Origin: Paracoccus maritimus
Lineage (GTDB): Bacteria > Pseudomonadota > Alphaproteobacteria > Rhodobacterales > Rhodobacteraceae
Assembly: GCF_025195095.1 (NCBI RefSeq)
Contig: NZ_JANAVZ010000004.1
Coordinates: 329,616 to 393,615, forward strand
Direction of reading: 5' to 3'
DNA: 64,000 bases
The notes beneath the pieces were generated by a model. It did no database searches. It saw nothing but the letters and a program-made list of their open reading frames with translations, and was not told the DNA's origin. Of this stretch, positions 27,299 to 36,061 are shown one piece after another (within the stretch, counting starts at the first letter, position 1; each line of letters opens with the position of its first letter). The translations under genes and the position numbers were made by a program.

Positions 27299-28239
27299 GT
27301 CGGGCGCCTTTTCAGGACAAGTACAAGAAACAGAAGGCCGCCCGCGAACTCGACCGCGACGGACAACGTGGATTGCAGCCCCAGCAGTCGTTCATAGACG
27401 AACTGTCCCGCGACAAGGATCAGCGCGCCGATCAGGGCAGAGGCGGGAATCAGATAACGATGCTCGTGGCGGCGCATCACCGCACCGGCCAATGCCGCGG
27501 CCAAAAGGCCCAGAAACGTCACCGGACCGGCCAGCGCCGTCGCCACGGCCACCAGAACCGAGATCAGGCCAAGCGTCACCAGCACCAGCCTGTCGTGATC
27601 GACCCCCAGACCCAGCGCGCCGGTCCGTCCAAGCAAGGCGACATCCAGCGCCGGTGCCAGTCGCATCGACAGCGCCAGCACACCGACGAACAGAGGCGCG
27701 GCGATGGCCAGCTTCGTCGGCTCGACCGCGCCGAATGTGGCAAAGCTGGCCTGCTGCAGGATCGCGAATTCGGACGGATCAAGGATGCGCTGCATGAAGC
27801 CTGCAAGACCGCGCATCAATACGCCAAGGATGACCCCGGTCAGGATCAGTCGCATCATGTCGTCGGCCCCACGGCGCAGGACCCAGCCGAACAATGCCAT
27901 TGAGGCGGCGACCAGGCAGAACGCCTCGATCAGAAATTTCGGCACCGCTGCCAAGCCGGCATAACCCGTTCCCCCCAGCGTCAGAACAAGTGTCGTCTGC
28001 AACAGGATGAACAGCGAATCGAACCCGACGATTCCCGGTGTCAGCAGCCGGTTTGCGGCAACGGTCTGGAACATGACGGTCGCCGCGCCGACCGACGCGC
28101 CGACCAGCGCAAGCGAAAGCAGCTTGGTTCCGCGCAGCGACAGGATGAAACCGTATGGCGCACGCAGCCCCCACAGCAGGAACAGCGCCACCGCCGCCAG
28201 CAGCAGCAGGACAAGCAGGGCCAACCGCCAACGCATCAT
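27295..28239 (-). CDS. Ferric-siderophore-type ABC permease (second, FecD-like)
   Basis: A 314-residue FecCD-family permease with about nine to ten hydrophobic segments and the cytosolic coupling stretch GVDHDRLVL before the last membrane section (TFLGLLAAALAGAVMRRHEH). The frame is open to 28278, but the ATG at 28239 overlaps the TGA of the preceding permease and gives the family N-terminus (MMRWRLALLVLLLL). It forms a heterodimeric channel with the other permease. Confidence 0.9.
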   Translation of the reverse strand: MMRWRLALLVLLLLAAVALFLLWGLRAPYGFILSLRGTKLLSLALVGASVGAATVMFQTVAANRLLTPGIVGFDSLFILLQTTLVLTLGGTGYAGLAAVPKFLIEAFCLVAASMALFGWVLRRGADDMMRLILTGVILGVLMRGLAGFMQRILDPSEFAILQQASFATFGAVEPTKLAIAAPLFVGVLALSMRLAPALDVALLGRTGALGLGVDHDRLVLVTLGLISVLVAVATALAGPVTFLGLLAAALAGAVMRRHEHRYLIPASALIGALILVAGQFVYERLLGLQSTLSVAVEFAGGLLFLVLVLKRRPT

Positions 28240-29192
28240 CGCGATCCGGCGGGTCGCGGCGCCGCGTGGATCAGCCACAGGAACAATCCGGCCCCGGCAA
28301 CCGCGACGATCGTCGAGGCCGGGATTTCATAGGGCCAGCGGATCACCCGTCCCAGAATGTCCGCGGCCAGCAGCAGCCCGCCCCCTGCAAGCGCGATCAG
28401 CGGCAGATTCGCGCGCAGATTGTCGCCACGCCAGCGCGAGACGATATTGGGCACGACCAGCCCCACGAACGGCATCGATCCAACCGTCACCACCACCGCC
28501 GCGATGGTCGCAGCCACGATGCAAAGCGCCACCAACATCGTCTGTCGGGCGTTCAGGCCAAGGCTTGTCGCGTGATCCTCGCCCATGCCCAGCAGCGTGA
28601 TCCGGTCGGCAAAGATATACAGCACCCCGGCAAGCCCCGCGATCAGCCAGAGAAGCTCGTATCGCCCGCGCAGCACACCCGAAAATTCGCCGGTCTGCCA
28701 GACACCCAGATATTGCATCAGATCCGCGTTCCAAGCGAACCAGGTCGCAGTCGACCCCAGGATGCCGCCCATCCCGAACACGCCGCCATAAATCAGACCG
28801 ACCAGTGGCAACAGCATCGGATCCTGCCGGGGCACGTGCCGGGCCAGCAGCAGGAACACCGCCATTCCCGCCATCGCGGCAACCGAGGCTGCAGCCATCT
28901 TGGCCATGATCGACGCGCCCGGCAGGATCAGCGTGATCGCCAACAGGCCCAGCATCGCCGCTTCGGGCGTGCCGGTCAGACCGGGTTCGACCAGACGGTT
29001 CTGCACGGCAAGCTGGACCACTGCCCCGCTCAGCGCCAGCCCCGCCCCGGCCAGCAAGGCCGCGGCGGTGCGCGGCACCCTGCTGACCGCGACGACCAGC
29101 CCGGTATCCGCATCGCCGCCCAGATCAGCCGCGCCGATGCCAAGGCTGAGCCCGATCAACAACATCAAGCCCATGAAGATGGCCAAACGCAT
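28236..29192 (-). CDS. Ferric-siderophore-type ABC permease (first, FecC-like)
   Basis: A 318-residue FecCD-family permease starting with a membrane helix (MRLAIFMGLMLLIGLSLGIGAADL). It contains VSRVPRTAAALLAGAGLALSG, a region strongly conserved in this family, and the C-terminal MPFVGLVVPNIV coupling region. It starts one base after the binding-protein stop, and its own stop overlaps the next permease start, so all four genes form one operon. Confidence 0.92.
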   Translation of the reverse strand: MRLAIFMGLMLLIGLSLGIGAADLGGDADTGLVVAVSRVPRTAAALLAGAGLALSGAVVQLAVQNRLVEPGLTGTPEAAMLGLLAITLILPGASIMAKMAAASVAAMAGMAVFLLLARHVPRQDPMLLPLVGLIYGGVFGMGGILGSTATWFAWNADLMQYLGVWQTGEFSGVLRGRYELLWLIAGLAGVLYIFADRITLLGMGEDHATSLGLNARQTMLVALCIVAATIAAVVVTVGSMPFVGLVVPNIVSRWRGDNLRANLPLIALAGGGLLLAADILGRVIRWPYEIPASTIVAVAGAGLFLWLIHAAPRPAGSR

Positions 29193-29193
29193 C

Positions 29194-30093
29194 TCAACTG
29201 TCCGCGGTGGCCGAAAACACCTCGATCATCTGGTCCAGTGTCATCATGGTCGCCTGATAGCCGCCGCCGGACAGATACATCGCGGCACTGTCCAGATAGA
29301 CGATCTGACCCTTCTGCGCGGCAGTGGTGCCCGCGATAAGTGGATTGTCCAGCGTCGCCGCCGCAGCCTCGCCGCTTTGGCCGATCGCCGCGCCTCGGTC
29401 GATCACCAGCAGCCAGTCGGGATCGACATCCGCGACAAACTCGAACGAGACGGCCTCGCCGTGATTGGCCGCGGTCATGCCAGGACGAGCTTCGGGCAGA
29501 CCCAGCCGCTGATGCAGCCAGCCAAAGCGGGAATGGCCACCATAGGCCGAAATCTTGCCGCCATTCGTCATCAGGATCAGGGCATCGCCCTTTCCGGCAA
29601 CAGCGTTTGTGGCCGCCTCTAACCGCTGCTCAAGCTGCTTCTGCAGCGCCTTGGCACGTTCCTGTCTGCCAAATATCGCGCCATATGCAGCCAGCCGAGA
29701 CTCCGCCTCGGCCACCAGATCCTCGCCCGGGATCGTCATGTCCAGCGTCGGCGCGATGGCTGACAACGCCTTGACCTGCCCCTGCGAACGGCCACCGGCC
29801 ACGATCAGTTGCGGGGCCATCGCCGCGATGGATTCGAAATCTGGTTCGAACAAACTTCCCACCGTCGGGGCCGTCATCGCCTGCGCCAGATAGGCGGGCG
29901 GCTTGATGTTGGGAACGCCGTCAACCGTCACGTCCAGCGCGGCCAGTGTGTCGATCGCGGCCAGATCCAGAACGACGACAGGCTTGGGCTGCACCGGGGC
30001 GCTGACCTCACCGGCCGCGCTCGGGATCGTGACCTGTTCCGCCACGACGGAAAACGGCATCGCCAGCGCAAGCATACAGGCTATCGCCTTCAT
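29194..30093 (-). CDS. Siderophore ABC transporter substrate-binding protein (FatB/CeuE/YclQ-like)
   Basis: A 299-residue periplasmic binding protein with a signal peptide (MKAIACMLALAMPFSVVA), the paired lobes of the TroA/FepB fold, and the conserved GSLFEPDFESIAAMAPQLIVAGGRS. The closest resemblance I recognise is to the FatB/CeuE/YclQ group, which binds catecholate or mixed siderophores; the ligand is inferred. AAGGAG lies eight bases before the ATG. I see no clear Fur or Irr box in the 140 bases upstream, and no TonB-dependent receptor or siderophore synthesis gene nearby. Confidence 0.85.
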   Translation of the reverse strand: MKAIACMLALAMPFSVVAEQVTIPSAAGEVSAPVQPKPVVVLDLAAIDTLAALDVTVDGVPNIKPPAYLAQAMTAPTVGSLFEPDFESIAAMAPQLIVAGGRSQGQVKALSAIAPTLDMTIPGEDLVAEAESRLAAYGAIFGRQERAKALQKQLEQRLEAATNAVAGKGDALILMTNGGKISAYGGHSRFGWLHQRLGLPEARPGMTAANHGEAVSFEFVADVDPDWLLVIDRGAAIGQSGEAAAATLDNPLIAGTTAAQKGQIVYLDSAAMYLSGGGYQATMMTLDQMIEVFSATADS

Positions 30094-30191
30094 CCTTCGT
30101 CTCCTTGCTGAGTCGGATCCGCACGGATGAGGCCGCCGGAATGCCGACTAAAAAACTCGGAAACAAGCAGAATGCAAGGCCTGTCGTCACG

Positions 30192-30217
30192 ATACCGGCC
30201 CCACGCAGGGCCGGTAT
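30192..30217 (-). terminator. Hairpin after pheT
   Basis: A perfect 10-bp stem, ATACCGGCCC (30192-30201) with GGGCCGGTAT (30208-30217) and loop CACGCA, lies 18 bases beyond the pheT stop. No T tract follows on the minus strand, so it may be a weak or Rho-assisted terminator. It also sits in the leader region of the iron transporter operon. Confidence 0.5.
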
Positions 30218-30234
30218 CCTGATCCACATGCCGA

Positions 30235-32622
30235 TCAGGTTCGCAGGACGCCGCCCGTGGCCTTCTGAACCTTGTCGATGATCTTCTGGCTGATCGCGTC
30301 GATCTCGGAATCGGTCAGGGTCTTGTCACGCGGCTGCAGTCGCGCGGTGATCGCGACGGATTTGCGACCGTCCTCAAGCCCGGTAAACTGGTCGAAAACA
30401 GTCACGCTTTGGATCAGCGCCTTGTCGGCCCCCTGGGCTGCATTGACCAGCGACAGCGCCTCGACGCCGGGATCGACGACGAAGGCGAAATCGCGCTCGA
30501 CGGCCTGCAGTTCCGAGATTTCCAACGCCGGGCGCGAGGCTGTCTTGGCTTTCGGGAACGGAATATTCGCGATCCGGATGGTGAAGGCCACAGCAGGACC
30601 CTTCACGTCCATCTGGCGCAGTACCTTGGGATGGATCTCGCCAAAACTGGCCAGCAGGTTCGGACCCAGCGCGACATTGCCCGCGCGGCCCGGATGCCAC
30701 CAACCATCCAGCTTGCGGTTGATCTGTGCCTTGGCCGGCGCGCCAAGCGTGGACAGCACGGATTCCGCGTCCGCCTTGGCGTCGTACAGATCCACCTTTC
30801 GACGGCTTCCGAACGGATCACGTGGCGCGTTCGATCCGACCAGCAGGCCGGTCAACTGCGTCGTCTGTTCGCCTGGCTCGCCGCCTGCGAAGACCGGACC
30901 GATCTCGAACAGCGCCAGATCGGTGAAGCCGCGCGCCTGGTTGCGCGCCGCCGCGGCCAGCAGGCCCGGCAGAAGATCGGGCCGCAGATGGGTCATCTCG
31001 CTGCTGATCGGGTTCTCGACTCGTACGGCATCGCCGCCCCCGCCGAACAGGGCCGCCCCAGCCTCGTCGATGAAGCTGTAGGTCACGCATTCGTTGTACC
31101 CCAGCGCGGCGGCCTGCCGGCGCGCCGCCTTCTCGCGGACCTGCAGGGGCGTCAGGATCGGCTTCGGCACCCCCGGTTGCGGACGGGGCAGCGGTTTGCC
31201 CTCCAGCTTGGTCAAGCTTGCGATGCGGGCGATTTCCTCGACCAGATCGGCCTCGCCCAGCACGTCGGGGCGCCAAGACGGGACATGCGCCATGTCGCCC
31301 TCTAGCCGGAAGCCAAGTGCCTGCAGCGTGGCACGCTGGGTCTCGGGGGAAATCTCCAGGCCGACCAGGCTGGTGGTTCTGGCCGGGTCCAGGCGGTAGG
31401 CCCGGTCCGTGACCGGAATCTCTCCGGCGGTCACGATCTCGGACGCCTCTCCGCCGCAAAGATCGATCACCATTTGCGTTGCAAGATCAAGTCCATGCAA
31501 CGTGAAGTTAGGGTCAATTCCGCGTTCGAAACGATACCGCGCGTCAGAATTGATCTTCAGCGCGCGGCCCGTTGCAGCGGTGCTGATCGGGTCGAAATAG
31601 GCGGCCTCGATGAACACATCCGTGGTGTCATTCTCGGCACCGGACGCAGCCCCACCCATGATTCCGGCGATACTTTCGGGGCCAGTCTCGTCGCAGATCA
31701 CGACGGCATGGGCAGGCAGATCATAGGTCTTTTCGTCCAGCGCCACGATGCGTTCGCCCTCGCGCGCAGGGCGCAGGGTCAGGTTACCCTTGACCTTGGC
31801 CGCGTCGAACACATGCAGCGGCCGGTTCAGATCGTAGGTGAAGAAATTGGTGATATCGACCAGCACGTTGATCGGCCGCAGCCCGATGGCCCGAAGCCGT
31901 TTTTGCAGCCATTCCGGGCTTGCGCCGTTGCTGACACCCCGCACCACTCGGCCACTGAAGAAAGGTGCCTTGTCAGCGACTTCCGGCTCGATCTTCACGT
32001 CGATCGGACATGGGAAGCCCGGCGTGACCTTGGCTTCGGGCACGGGCTTCAGCGTTCCAAGGCCGCGCGCGGCCAGATCACGCGCGATGCCATGGACGCC
32101 AAGCGCATCGGGCCGGTTGGGCGTGATCTTCACATAGATCATCGGGTCGATCTTCTCGGGCGCATTGCGGGCCAGCCAATCGACAAATCGCTGCCCGACC
32201 TCGCCCGAGGGCAGTTCGATGATGCCGTCATGTTCATCGGACAGTTCAAGTTCGCGTTCGGACGCCATCATGCCATGGCTTTCCACGCCGCGAATCTTGC
32301 CCACGCCAAGTGTCACGTCGATGCCGGGCACATAATCGCCGGGTTTGGCCAGAACGACCGTGATCCCTGCGCGCGCGTTCGGTGCGCCGCACACGATCTG
32401 CTTCTCTCCCTCGTCGGTCAGCACACGGCAGACCTGCAGCCGGTCGGCAGCGGGATGCTGGCTTGCGTCCAGCACTTTGGCCAGCGTGAAGGTCTTCAGC
32501 CTGGCGGCCGGATCGGCCACCTCTTCGACCTCGAGGCCCAGATCGGTCAGCGCCTCGGTGATCTCACCCAGGGTCGCGTTGGTGTCGAGATGCTCTTTGA
32601 GCCAGGAAAGCGTGAATTTCAT
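30235..32622 (-). CDS. pheT: Phenylalanine-tRNA ligase beta subunit
   Basis: A 795-residue subunit of the alpha2-beta2 phenylalanyl-tRNA synthetase, which provides tRNA recognition and editing. The N-terminal EMAP-type tRNA-binding domain spans about 40-150 (VLDASQHPAADRLQVC), followed by the B3/B4 editing region, the B5 domain and the C-terminal FDX-ACB domain (about 700-795). pheS, which normally adjoins pheT, is not here: a 222-base gap and the divergent TM2 gene lie upstream. Confidence 0.97.
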   Translation of the reverse strand: MKFTLSWLKEHLDTNATLGEITEALTDLGLEVEEVADPAARLKTFTLAKVLDASQHPAADRLQVCRVLTDEGEKQIVCGAPNARAGITVVLAKPGDYVPGIDVTLGVGKIRGVESHGMMASERELELSDEHDGIIELPSGEVGQRFVDWLARNAPEKIDPMIYVKITPNRPDALGVHGIARDLAARGLGTLKPVPEAKVTPGFPCPIDVKIEPEVADKAPFFSGRVVRGVSNGASPEWLQKRLRAIGLRPINVLVDITNFFTYDLNRPLHVFDAAKVKGNLTLRPAREGERIVALDEKTYDLPAHAVVICDETGPESIAGIMGGAASGAENDTTDVFIEAAYFDPISTAATGRALKINSDARYRFERGIDPNFTLHGLDLATQMVIDLCGGEASEIVTAGEIPVTDRAYRLDPARTTSLVGLEISPETQRATLQALGFRLEGDMAHVPSWRPDVLGEADLVEEIARIASLTKLEGKPLPRPQPGVPKPILTPLQVREKAARRQAAALGYNECVTYSFIDEAGAALFGGGGDAVRVENPISSEMTHLRPDLLPGLLAAAARNQARGFTDLALFEIGPVFAGGEPGEQTTQLTGLLVGSNAPRDPFGSRRKVDLYDAKADAESVLSTLGAPAKAQINRKLDGWWHPGRAGNVALGPNLLASFGEIHPKVLRQMDVKGPAVAFTIRIANIPFPKAKTASRPALEISELQAVERDFAFVVDPGVEALSLVNAAQGADKALIQSVTVFDQFTGLEDGRKSVAITARLQPRDKTLTDSEIDAISQKIIDKVQKATGGVLRT

Positions 32623-32766
32623 GTCGCAACCGTTCGTTCGGGTCCGCGCCCGTCAACCTTTGCCCGGTTCCCTAGCGCATGGCGCGGCGGAATGGTAGGG
32701 CGCGCCGCGATTTGGCCCCAAGCATCCAAGCGGCATTCATCAGGAAACACCATCAGACCGCGCGGC

Positions 32767-32796
32767 TTGCGGATCGCCCTTTGCGCACTATCTAAT
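32767..32796 (+). promoter_or_regulatory. Candidate promoter for the TM2 gene
   Basis: TTGCGG (32767-32772) and TCTAAT (32791-32796, five of six consensus bases) are separated by 18 bases, 49 bases before the ATG at 32845. A GGGGC...GCCCC inverted repeat follows in the leader. Moderate match only. Confidence 0.3.
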
Positions 32797-32844
32797 GTGA
32801 AGGGGCGCAACATCGGCCCCGCAGGATGTGAGGATTGAAGACCG

Positions 32845-33165
32845 ATGAACACGGGCCAGCAACTGTTGATCGAGCAGCGCGTCACGAACGAGGCGAAATC
32901 GCCCTTCGTGGCTTACCTGCTGGCGATCCTTCTTTGGGGTTTCGGCGCGCACAGATTCTATCTGGGCCGCTATATGAGCGGCTTTCTGATGCTGCTGCTG
33001 TGGGGCGTCGGATGGCTTACCGCGCCAATCCTGATCGGCTGGGTGCCCATAGCCTTCGTCAGCATCTGGGCGCTGATTGACCTTTTCCTGATCCCGGGCA
33101 TGATCCGCGAGGATCAGGCCGTGCTGCGCCAGCGCCTGTCCGCCGAAGCTGCCGGCTATCGCTGA
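32845..33165 (+). CDS. TM2 domain membrane protein
   Basis: A 106-residue protein with the TM2 pattern: two membrane helices (about 22-40 and 47-80, the second region possibly two short helices) joined by GAHRFYLGRYMSGFLMLLLWG, then ALIDLFLIPGMI. TM2 proteins are widespread and mostly uncharacterised. A GTGAGGA before the ATG serves as ribosome site. The last ten bases of the gene overlap the 3' end of the convergent thioesterase gene. Confidence 0.88.
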   Translation: MNTGQQLLIEQRVTNEAKSPFVAYLLAILLWGFGAHRFYLGRYMSGFLMLLLWGVGWLTAPILIGWVPIAFVSIWALIDLFLIPGMIREDQAVLRQRLSAEAAGYR

Positions 33166-33611
33166 GCGTTCTGATCCCGGTTGTCCGCAAGACCTGACTG
33201 GTCGATCGGACGCGCCCGCCCGTCGTCATCCAGCGCAACAAAGGTGAAGGTGGCCTGTGTCACCTTCTCGCTGGCTTCCTGTTCCCGCTGCCGGCGCCAA
33301 GCCTGAACACGGATATGCATCGAACTGCGGCCGACCCGGACCAGGTCCGCGAACAGGGAAACCTCGTCTCCGACCTTGACCGGGCGCAGGAACTTCATCC
33401 CCTCGACGGCAATCGTCGCGCTGCGGCCGCGCGCGGTCAGGGCCGCCACAGTGCCTGCGGCAAGGTCCATCTGGCTCATCAGCCAACCGCCGAAGATATC
33501 GCCCGCGGGATTGGTGTCGGCGGGCATCGCGATGGTGCGGATCGTCGGGCTGCGGCGCGGCGGTCGGTCCTGCTGCACAGACTCATCGTCCAGGTCGTCG
33601 GGTGGCATCAT
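33156..33611 (-). CDS. Acyl-CoA thioesterase, hot-dog fold (YciA-like)
   Basis: A 151-residue thioesterase of the BFIT/YciA type. The N-terminal IRTIAMPADTNPAGDIFGGWLMSQMD carries the conserved N-x-x-G-D-x-F-GG-W-L catalytic region with its Asp, and SMHIRVQAWR and TFTFVALDDDGR follow. It hydrolyses acyl-CoA in the cytosol; chain specificity is unknown. Adjacent ATGs at 33611 and 33608 are both compatible with the upstream AAGGAAG. It converges on and overlaps the end of the TM2 gene. Confidence 0.9.
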   Translation of the reverse strand: MMPPDDLDDESVQQDRPPRRSPTIRTIAMPADTNPAGDIFGGWLMSQMDLAAGTVAALTARGRSATIAVEGMKFLRPVKVGDEVSLFADLVRVGRSSMHIRVQAWRRQREQEASEKVTQATFTFVALDDDGRARPIDQSGLADNRDQNAQR

Positions 33612-33674
33612 GGCTTCCTTTAGGCGGCGTCATTCAATCATCGCGCATTTCGAAGTCCGCGCAAGCAATCCCGC

Positions 33675-34658
33675 CTATAGCCAGTTCTTCCATCGCAGAA
33701 ACAGCCAGATGCCGACCGCTGTGCCCAGCATCATGCCCAGCGCCAAGGGATAGCCCCATGGCTTGTCCAGTTCCGGCATGTTGGTAAAGTTCATTCCATA
33801 GATGCTGGCGATCAGCGTCGGCGGCAGGAACAAGGCTGCGACCACCGACAGGAGCCGGACCGTGTTGTTCTGTTCCAGGTTGATCATGCCCAGCGTCGTG
33901 TCCACGGTCAGGCTGACACGCGACGACAGGAAATCCGCGTGCACCTCCAAAGCCTGAACATCGCGCAATTGCCCTTTGATGACTGGTCGCAGCTTGCCGC
34001 TTTCGCTTCGTTCGTCGATGACCGAGATGTAGAATGCCAGGATCCGCTCGACCGTCAGCAACCCCAACCGGACACGGGCCATCAGCTCGGCCTCGCGGCC
34101 CACGATGCTGAGGGCCTGGCGCAACTGATCCGCGCTGCCGCGACCTGTTTTGCCGTTACCGCCGGATGTGCGGGCCTCGAAGACACCCGCGCTTGTTTCA
34201 TCCAGCACCCTGCCCGATCCTTCCAGAATATCCGCCAGCCGGGCGATGATTTCCTCGATCAGCCCCAGAAACAGCCGGTCAGCAGTCCCGCAGCCAAGGG
34301 TCGAGCGTTCGGCACGTTCGGGAAATGTCAGGAACGGTCTGGGAGAGTGGTGGCGAACTGTTACCAATCTCTGATTTGACAGAATGAAGCTGACCGGCAT
34401 GGCGGCGCGAACCCCGTCGGCGCGCTCTCCGGGCAGAACGGCGGTCATGTAGTCCATGCCGTTTTCACGATACAGCCGGTTCGAGATCTCGATCTCTTCC
34501 ATATCGGCCAAGGTCGGAACATCCACGCCCATGGTCCGCAGCAATGCGATCTCTTCATCGTCTGGCTTTATCAGATCGATCCATTCGGCTTGGTTCAGAT
34601 CAGCATCACGGTCCAGCCGGACGATGCGTCCATTTCGTGTGGCGTAGGCATAAAGCAT
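33675..34658 (-). CDS. corA: CorA-family divalent metal ion transporter
   Basis: A 327-residue membrane protein with a large cytosolic N-terminal domain, a long stalk helix and two C-terminal membrane helices. The GMN selectivity motif is at 288-290 (SIYGMNFTNMPELD), and the C-terminus is basic (RWKNWL). It takes up Mg2+, possibly also Co2+ or Ni2+. GGAGAG before the ATG supports the start. It probably forms its own transcript. Confidence 0.95.
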   Translation of the reverse strand: MLYAYATRNGRIVRLDRDADLNQAEWIDLIKPDDEEIALLRTMGVDVPTLADMEEIEISNRLYRENGMDYMTAVLPGERADGVRAAMPVSFILSNQRLVTVRHHSPRPFLTFPERAERSTLGCGTADRLFLGLIEEIIARLADILEGSGRVLDETSAGVFEARTSGGNGKTGRGSADQLRQALSIVGREAELMARVRLGLLTVERILAFYISVIDERSESGKLRPVIKGQLRDVQALEVHADFLSSRVSLTVDTTLGMINLEQNNTVRLLSVVAALFLPPTLIASIYGMNFTNMPELDKPWGYPLALGMMLGTAVGIWLFLRWKNWL

Positions 34659-34783
34659 TCGTCTCTCCGGTCAGGATGCGCGGCGGCTCGTCTGCCACCC
34701 GCCCGTAAGGCCGGTTGGCATGGTTAAACCACACCACGGAAAAGAAAAGACCCGCGTTCGGTACCGACGCGATGGCACCTATG

Positions 34784-34810
34784 GAAAAGGGCGCCACTGG
34801 GGCGCCCTTG
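34784..34810 (-). terminator. Rho-independent terminator after csbD
   Basis: AAGGGCGCC (34788-34796) pairs with GGCGCCCTT (34802-34810), with a five-base loop. On the minus strand the second arm ends in TTTTCC. It lies 20 bases after the csbD stop and closes a single-gene unit. Confidence 0.8.
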
Positions 34811-34830
34811 ATCAAATAAATTTTTGGATG

Positions 34831-35031
34831 TTACGACTTGTCGCTGAAATAGCTGTCGATTTCGCGATCAGCTTCTTCTTTGGAATAGCCGTATTTCTCT
34901 TGCAGCTTGCCAGCAAGCTGATCCTTGTTGCCGTTGATCTGGTCCAGATCGTCGTTGGTCAGCTCGCCCCATTTTTCCTGGATCGTGCCGGTCATCTGCT
35001 TCCACTTACCTTGGATAATATCCCAGTTCAT
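34831..35031 (-). CDS. CsbD-family stress protein
   Basis: A 66-residue hydrophilic, acidic protein with the CsbD pattern: MNWDIIQGKWKQMTGTIQEKWGELTNDDLDQINGNKDQL, then LQEKYGYSKEEADREID. CsbD proteins accumulate in general stress; biochemical function is unknown. Seven extra codons are open upstream, but GGAGG lies six bases before the ATG at 35031. A GGAAC-N17-CGTT element 39 bases upstream indicates control by an EcfG-type stress sigma factor. A terminator follows, so it is transcribed alone. Confidence 0.92.
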   Translation of the reverse strand: MNWDIIQGKWKQMTGTIQEKWGELTNDDLDQINGNKDQLAGKLQEKYGYSKEEADREIDSYFSDKS

Positions 35032-35069
35032 GTCGTCCTCCATCGGATACATGTTTCATATGCGAGGAC

Positions 35070-35095
35070 AACGAACCGCGCGCGACCGAGGTTCC
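35070..35095 (-). promoter_or_regulatory. EcfG-type general stress promoter of csbD
   Basis: On the minus strand GGAAC (35095-35091) is followed after 17 bases by CGTT (35073-35070). This matches the GGAAC-N16/17-CGTT consensus of the alphaproteobacterial general stress sigma factor EcfG. It lies 39 bases before the csbD ATG, an appropriate promoter distance, and upstream of a gene family known to belong to stress regulons. No sigma factor or PhyR gene is in the window. Confidence 0.7.
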
Positions 35096-35110
35096 ACCGG
35101 GCAGCAAATG

Positions 35111-36061
35111 TTAGTTCACGAGATCGCCAAGTGGCTGGCCCTGGTCGAAGGCAATCAGGTTTGCCAAGGCACGCATCGCCATGTCGGTACGCACCTCGTC
35201 AGCCGCGGTCCCCAGATGTGGCAGCAGCGTCGTGTTGGGGGCATCGATCAGCGCCTGTGGAACATGCGGTTCCTTTTCATAGACATCCAGACCCGCGCCG
35301 GCGATCGCGCCAGATTGCAGCGCGGCGATCAGCGCCGTCTCATCGACGACATCGCCGCGGGCGATGTTGATCAGATAGCCGTCGGGTCCCAGAGCCTGCA
35401 ATTCGTCCGGCCCGATCATGTGGCGCGTTCCGGCGCCACCGGGAACCGAAACGACCGCGATGTCGCAGGATTGCAGCGTTTCATGAAGCCCCGGCATCTG
35501 GCGCGCGGGAATATCCAGCGACGACACGGCCGAGCGATTGTGAAACACCACCCGCATCCCGAAGCCAAGATGGCAGCGTTGCGCGATGGCCTTGCCGATC
35601 CGGCCCATCCCGATGATCCCGACCGTCGCCCCGGTAACATGGCCGCCCAGGAACTGCGTCGGCTTCCAGCCTGTCCAGTCTCCTGCGCGCAGGATGCGCT
35701 CGCCCTCGCTGGCCCGCCGCATCGTCATCAGGATCAGTGTCAGCGCAAGATCGGCGGTCGCATCCGTCACCACGTCGGGCGTGTTGGTCACGGCCATCCC
35801 GGCAGCCCTGGCCGCCGCCACGTCGATATGGTTAAAGCCCGCCCCGAAATTCGCTAGGATCTTGCAGCGCAGATCGTCCCCCTCGAAGGCGCGGGCGGAA
35901 AAATCGTCGCCCAGCGTCGGCATGACCGCATCAAAGTCGCGCAACACCTGTGCTGCGTCCTCGACGCTCAGCGGCGCGTCATCGCGAAACTCGGCATCGA
36001 AACGCGAGGCGATCGACTTGGTCGCCCGTTCGGTCATCTTGCGTGTCACCAGCAGTTTCAT
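35111..36061 (-). CDS. D-isomer-specific 2-hydroxyacid dehydrogenase (glycerate dehydrogenase/glyoxylate reductase type)
   Basis: A 316-residue NAD(P)H enzyme with the dinucleotide motif GIIGMGRIGKAIAQR, the signature INIARGDVVDETALIAAL, and the catalytic His in LLPHLGTAADEVR. NFGAGFNHIDVAAARAAGM is the substrate-domain hinge. It likely interconverts hydroxypyruvate or glyoxylate with the D-hydroxyacid; substrate is not resolved. The stop of the downstream-coded csaA-like gene overlaps its ATG by one base (TGATG), placing it in the proC-csaA run. Confidence 0.9.
   Translation of the reverse strand: MKLLVTRKMTERATKSIASRFDAEFRDDAPLSVEDAAQVLRDFDAVMPTLGDDFSARAFEGDDLRCKILANFGAGFNHIDVAAARAAGMAVTNTPDVVTDATADLALTLILMTMRRASEGERILRAGDWTGWKPTQFLGGHVTGATVGIIGMGRIGKAIAQRCHLGFGMRVVFHNRSAVSSLDIPARQMPGLHETLQSCDIAVVSVPGGAGTRHMIGPDELQALGPDGYLINIARGDVVDETALIAALQSGAIAGAGLDVYEKEPHVPQALIDAPNTTLLPHLGTAADEVRTDMAMRALANLIAFDQGQPLGDLVN

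Noticed and set aside
30008..30229. Short minus-strand frame upstream of the iron transporter
   Set aside because: It spans the pheT hairpin and runs into the signal-peptide region of the binding protein in another frame; no ribosome site.
34606..34815. Short minus-strand frame between csbD and corA
   Set aside because: It overlaps the csbD terminator and the corA start, and its translation has no plausible features.
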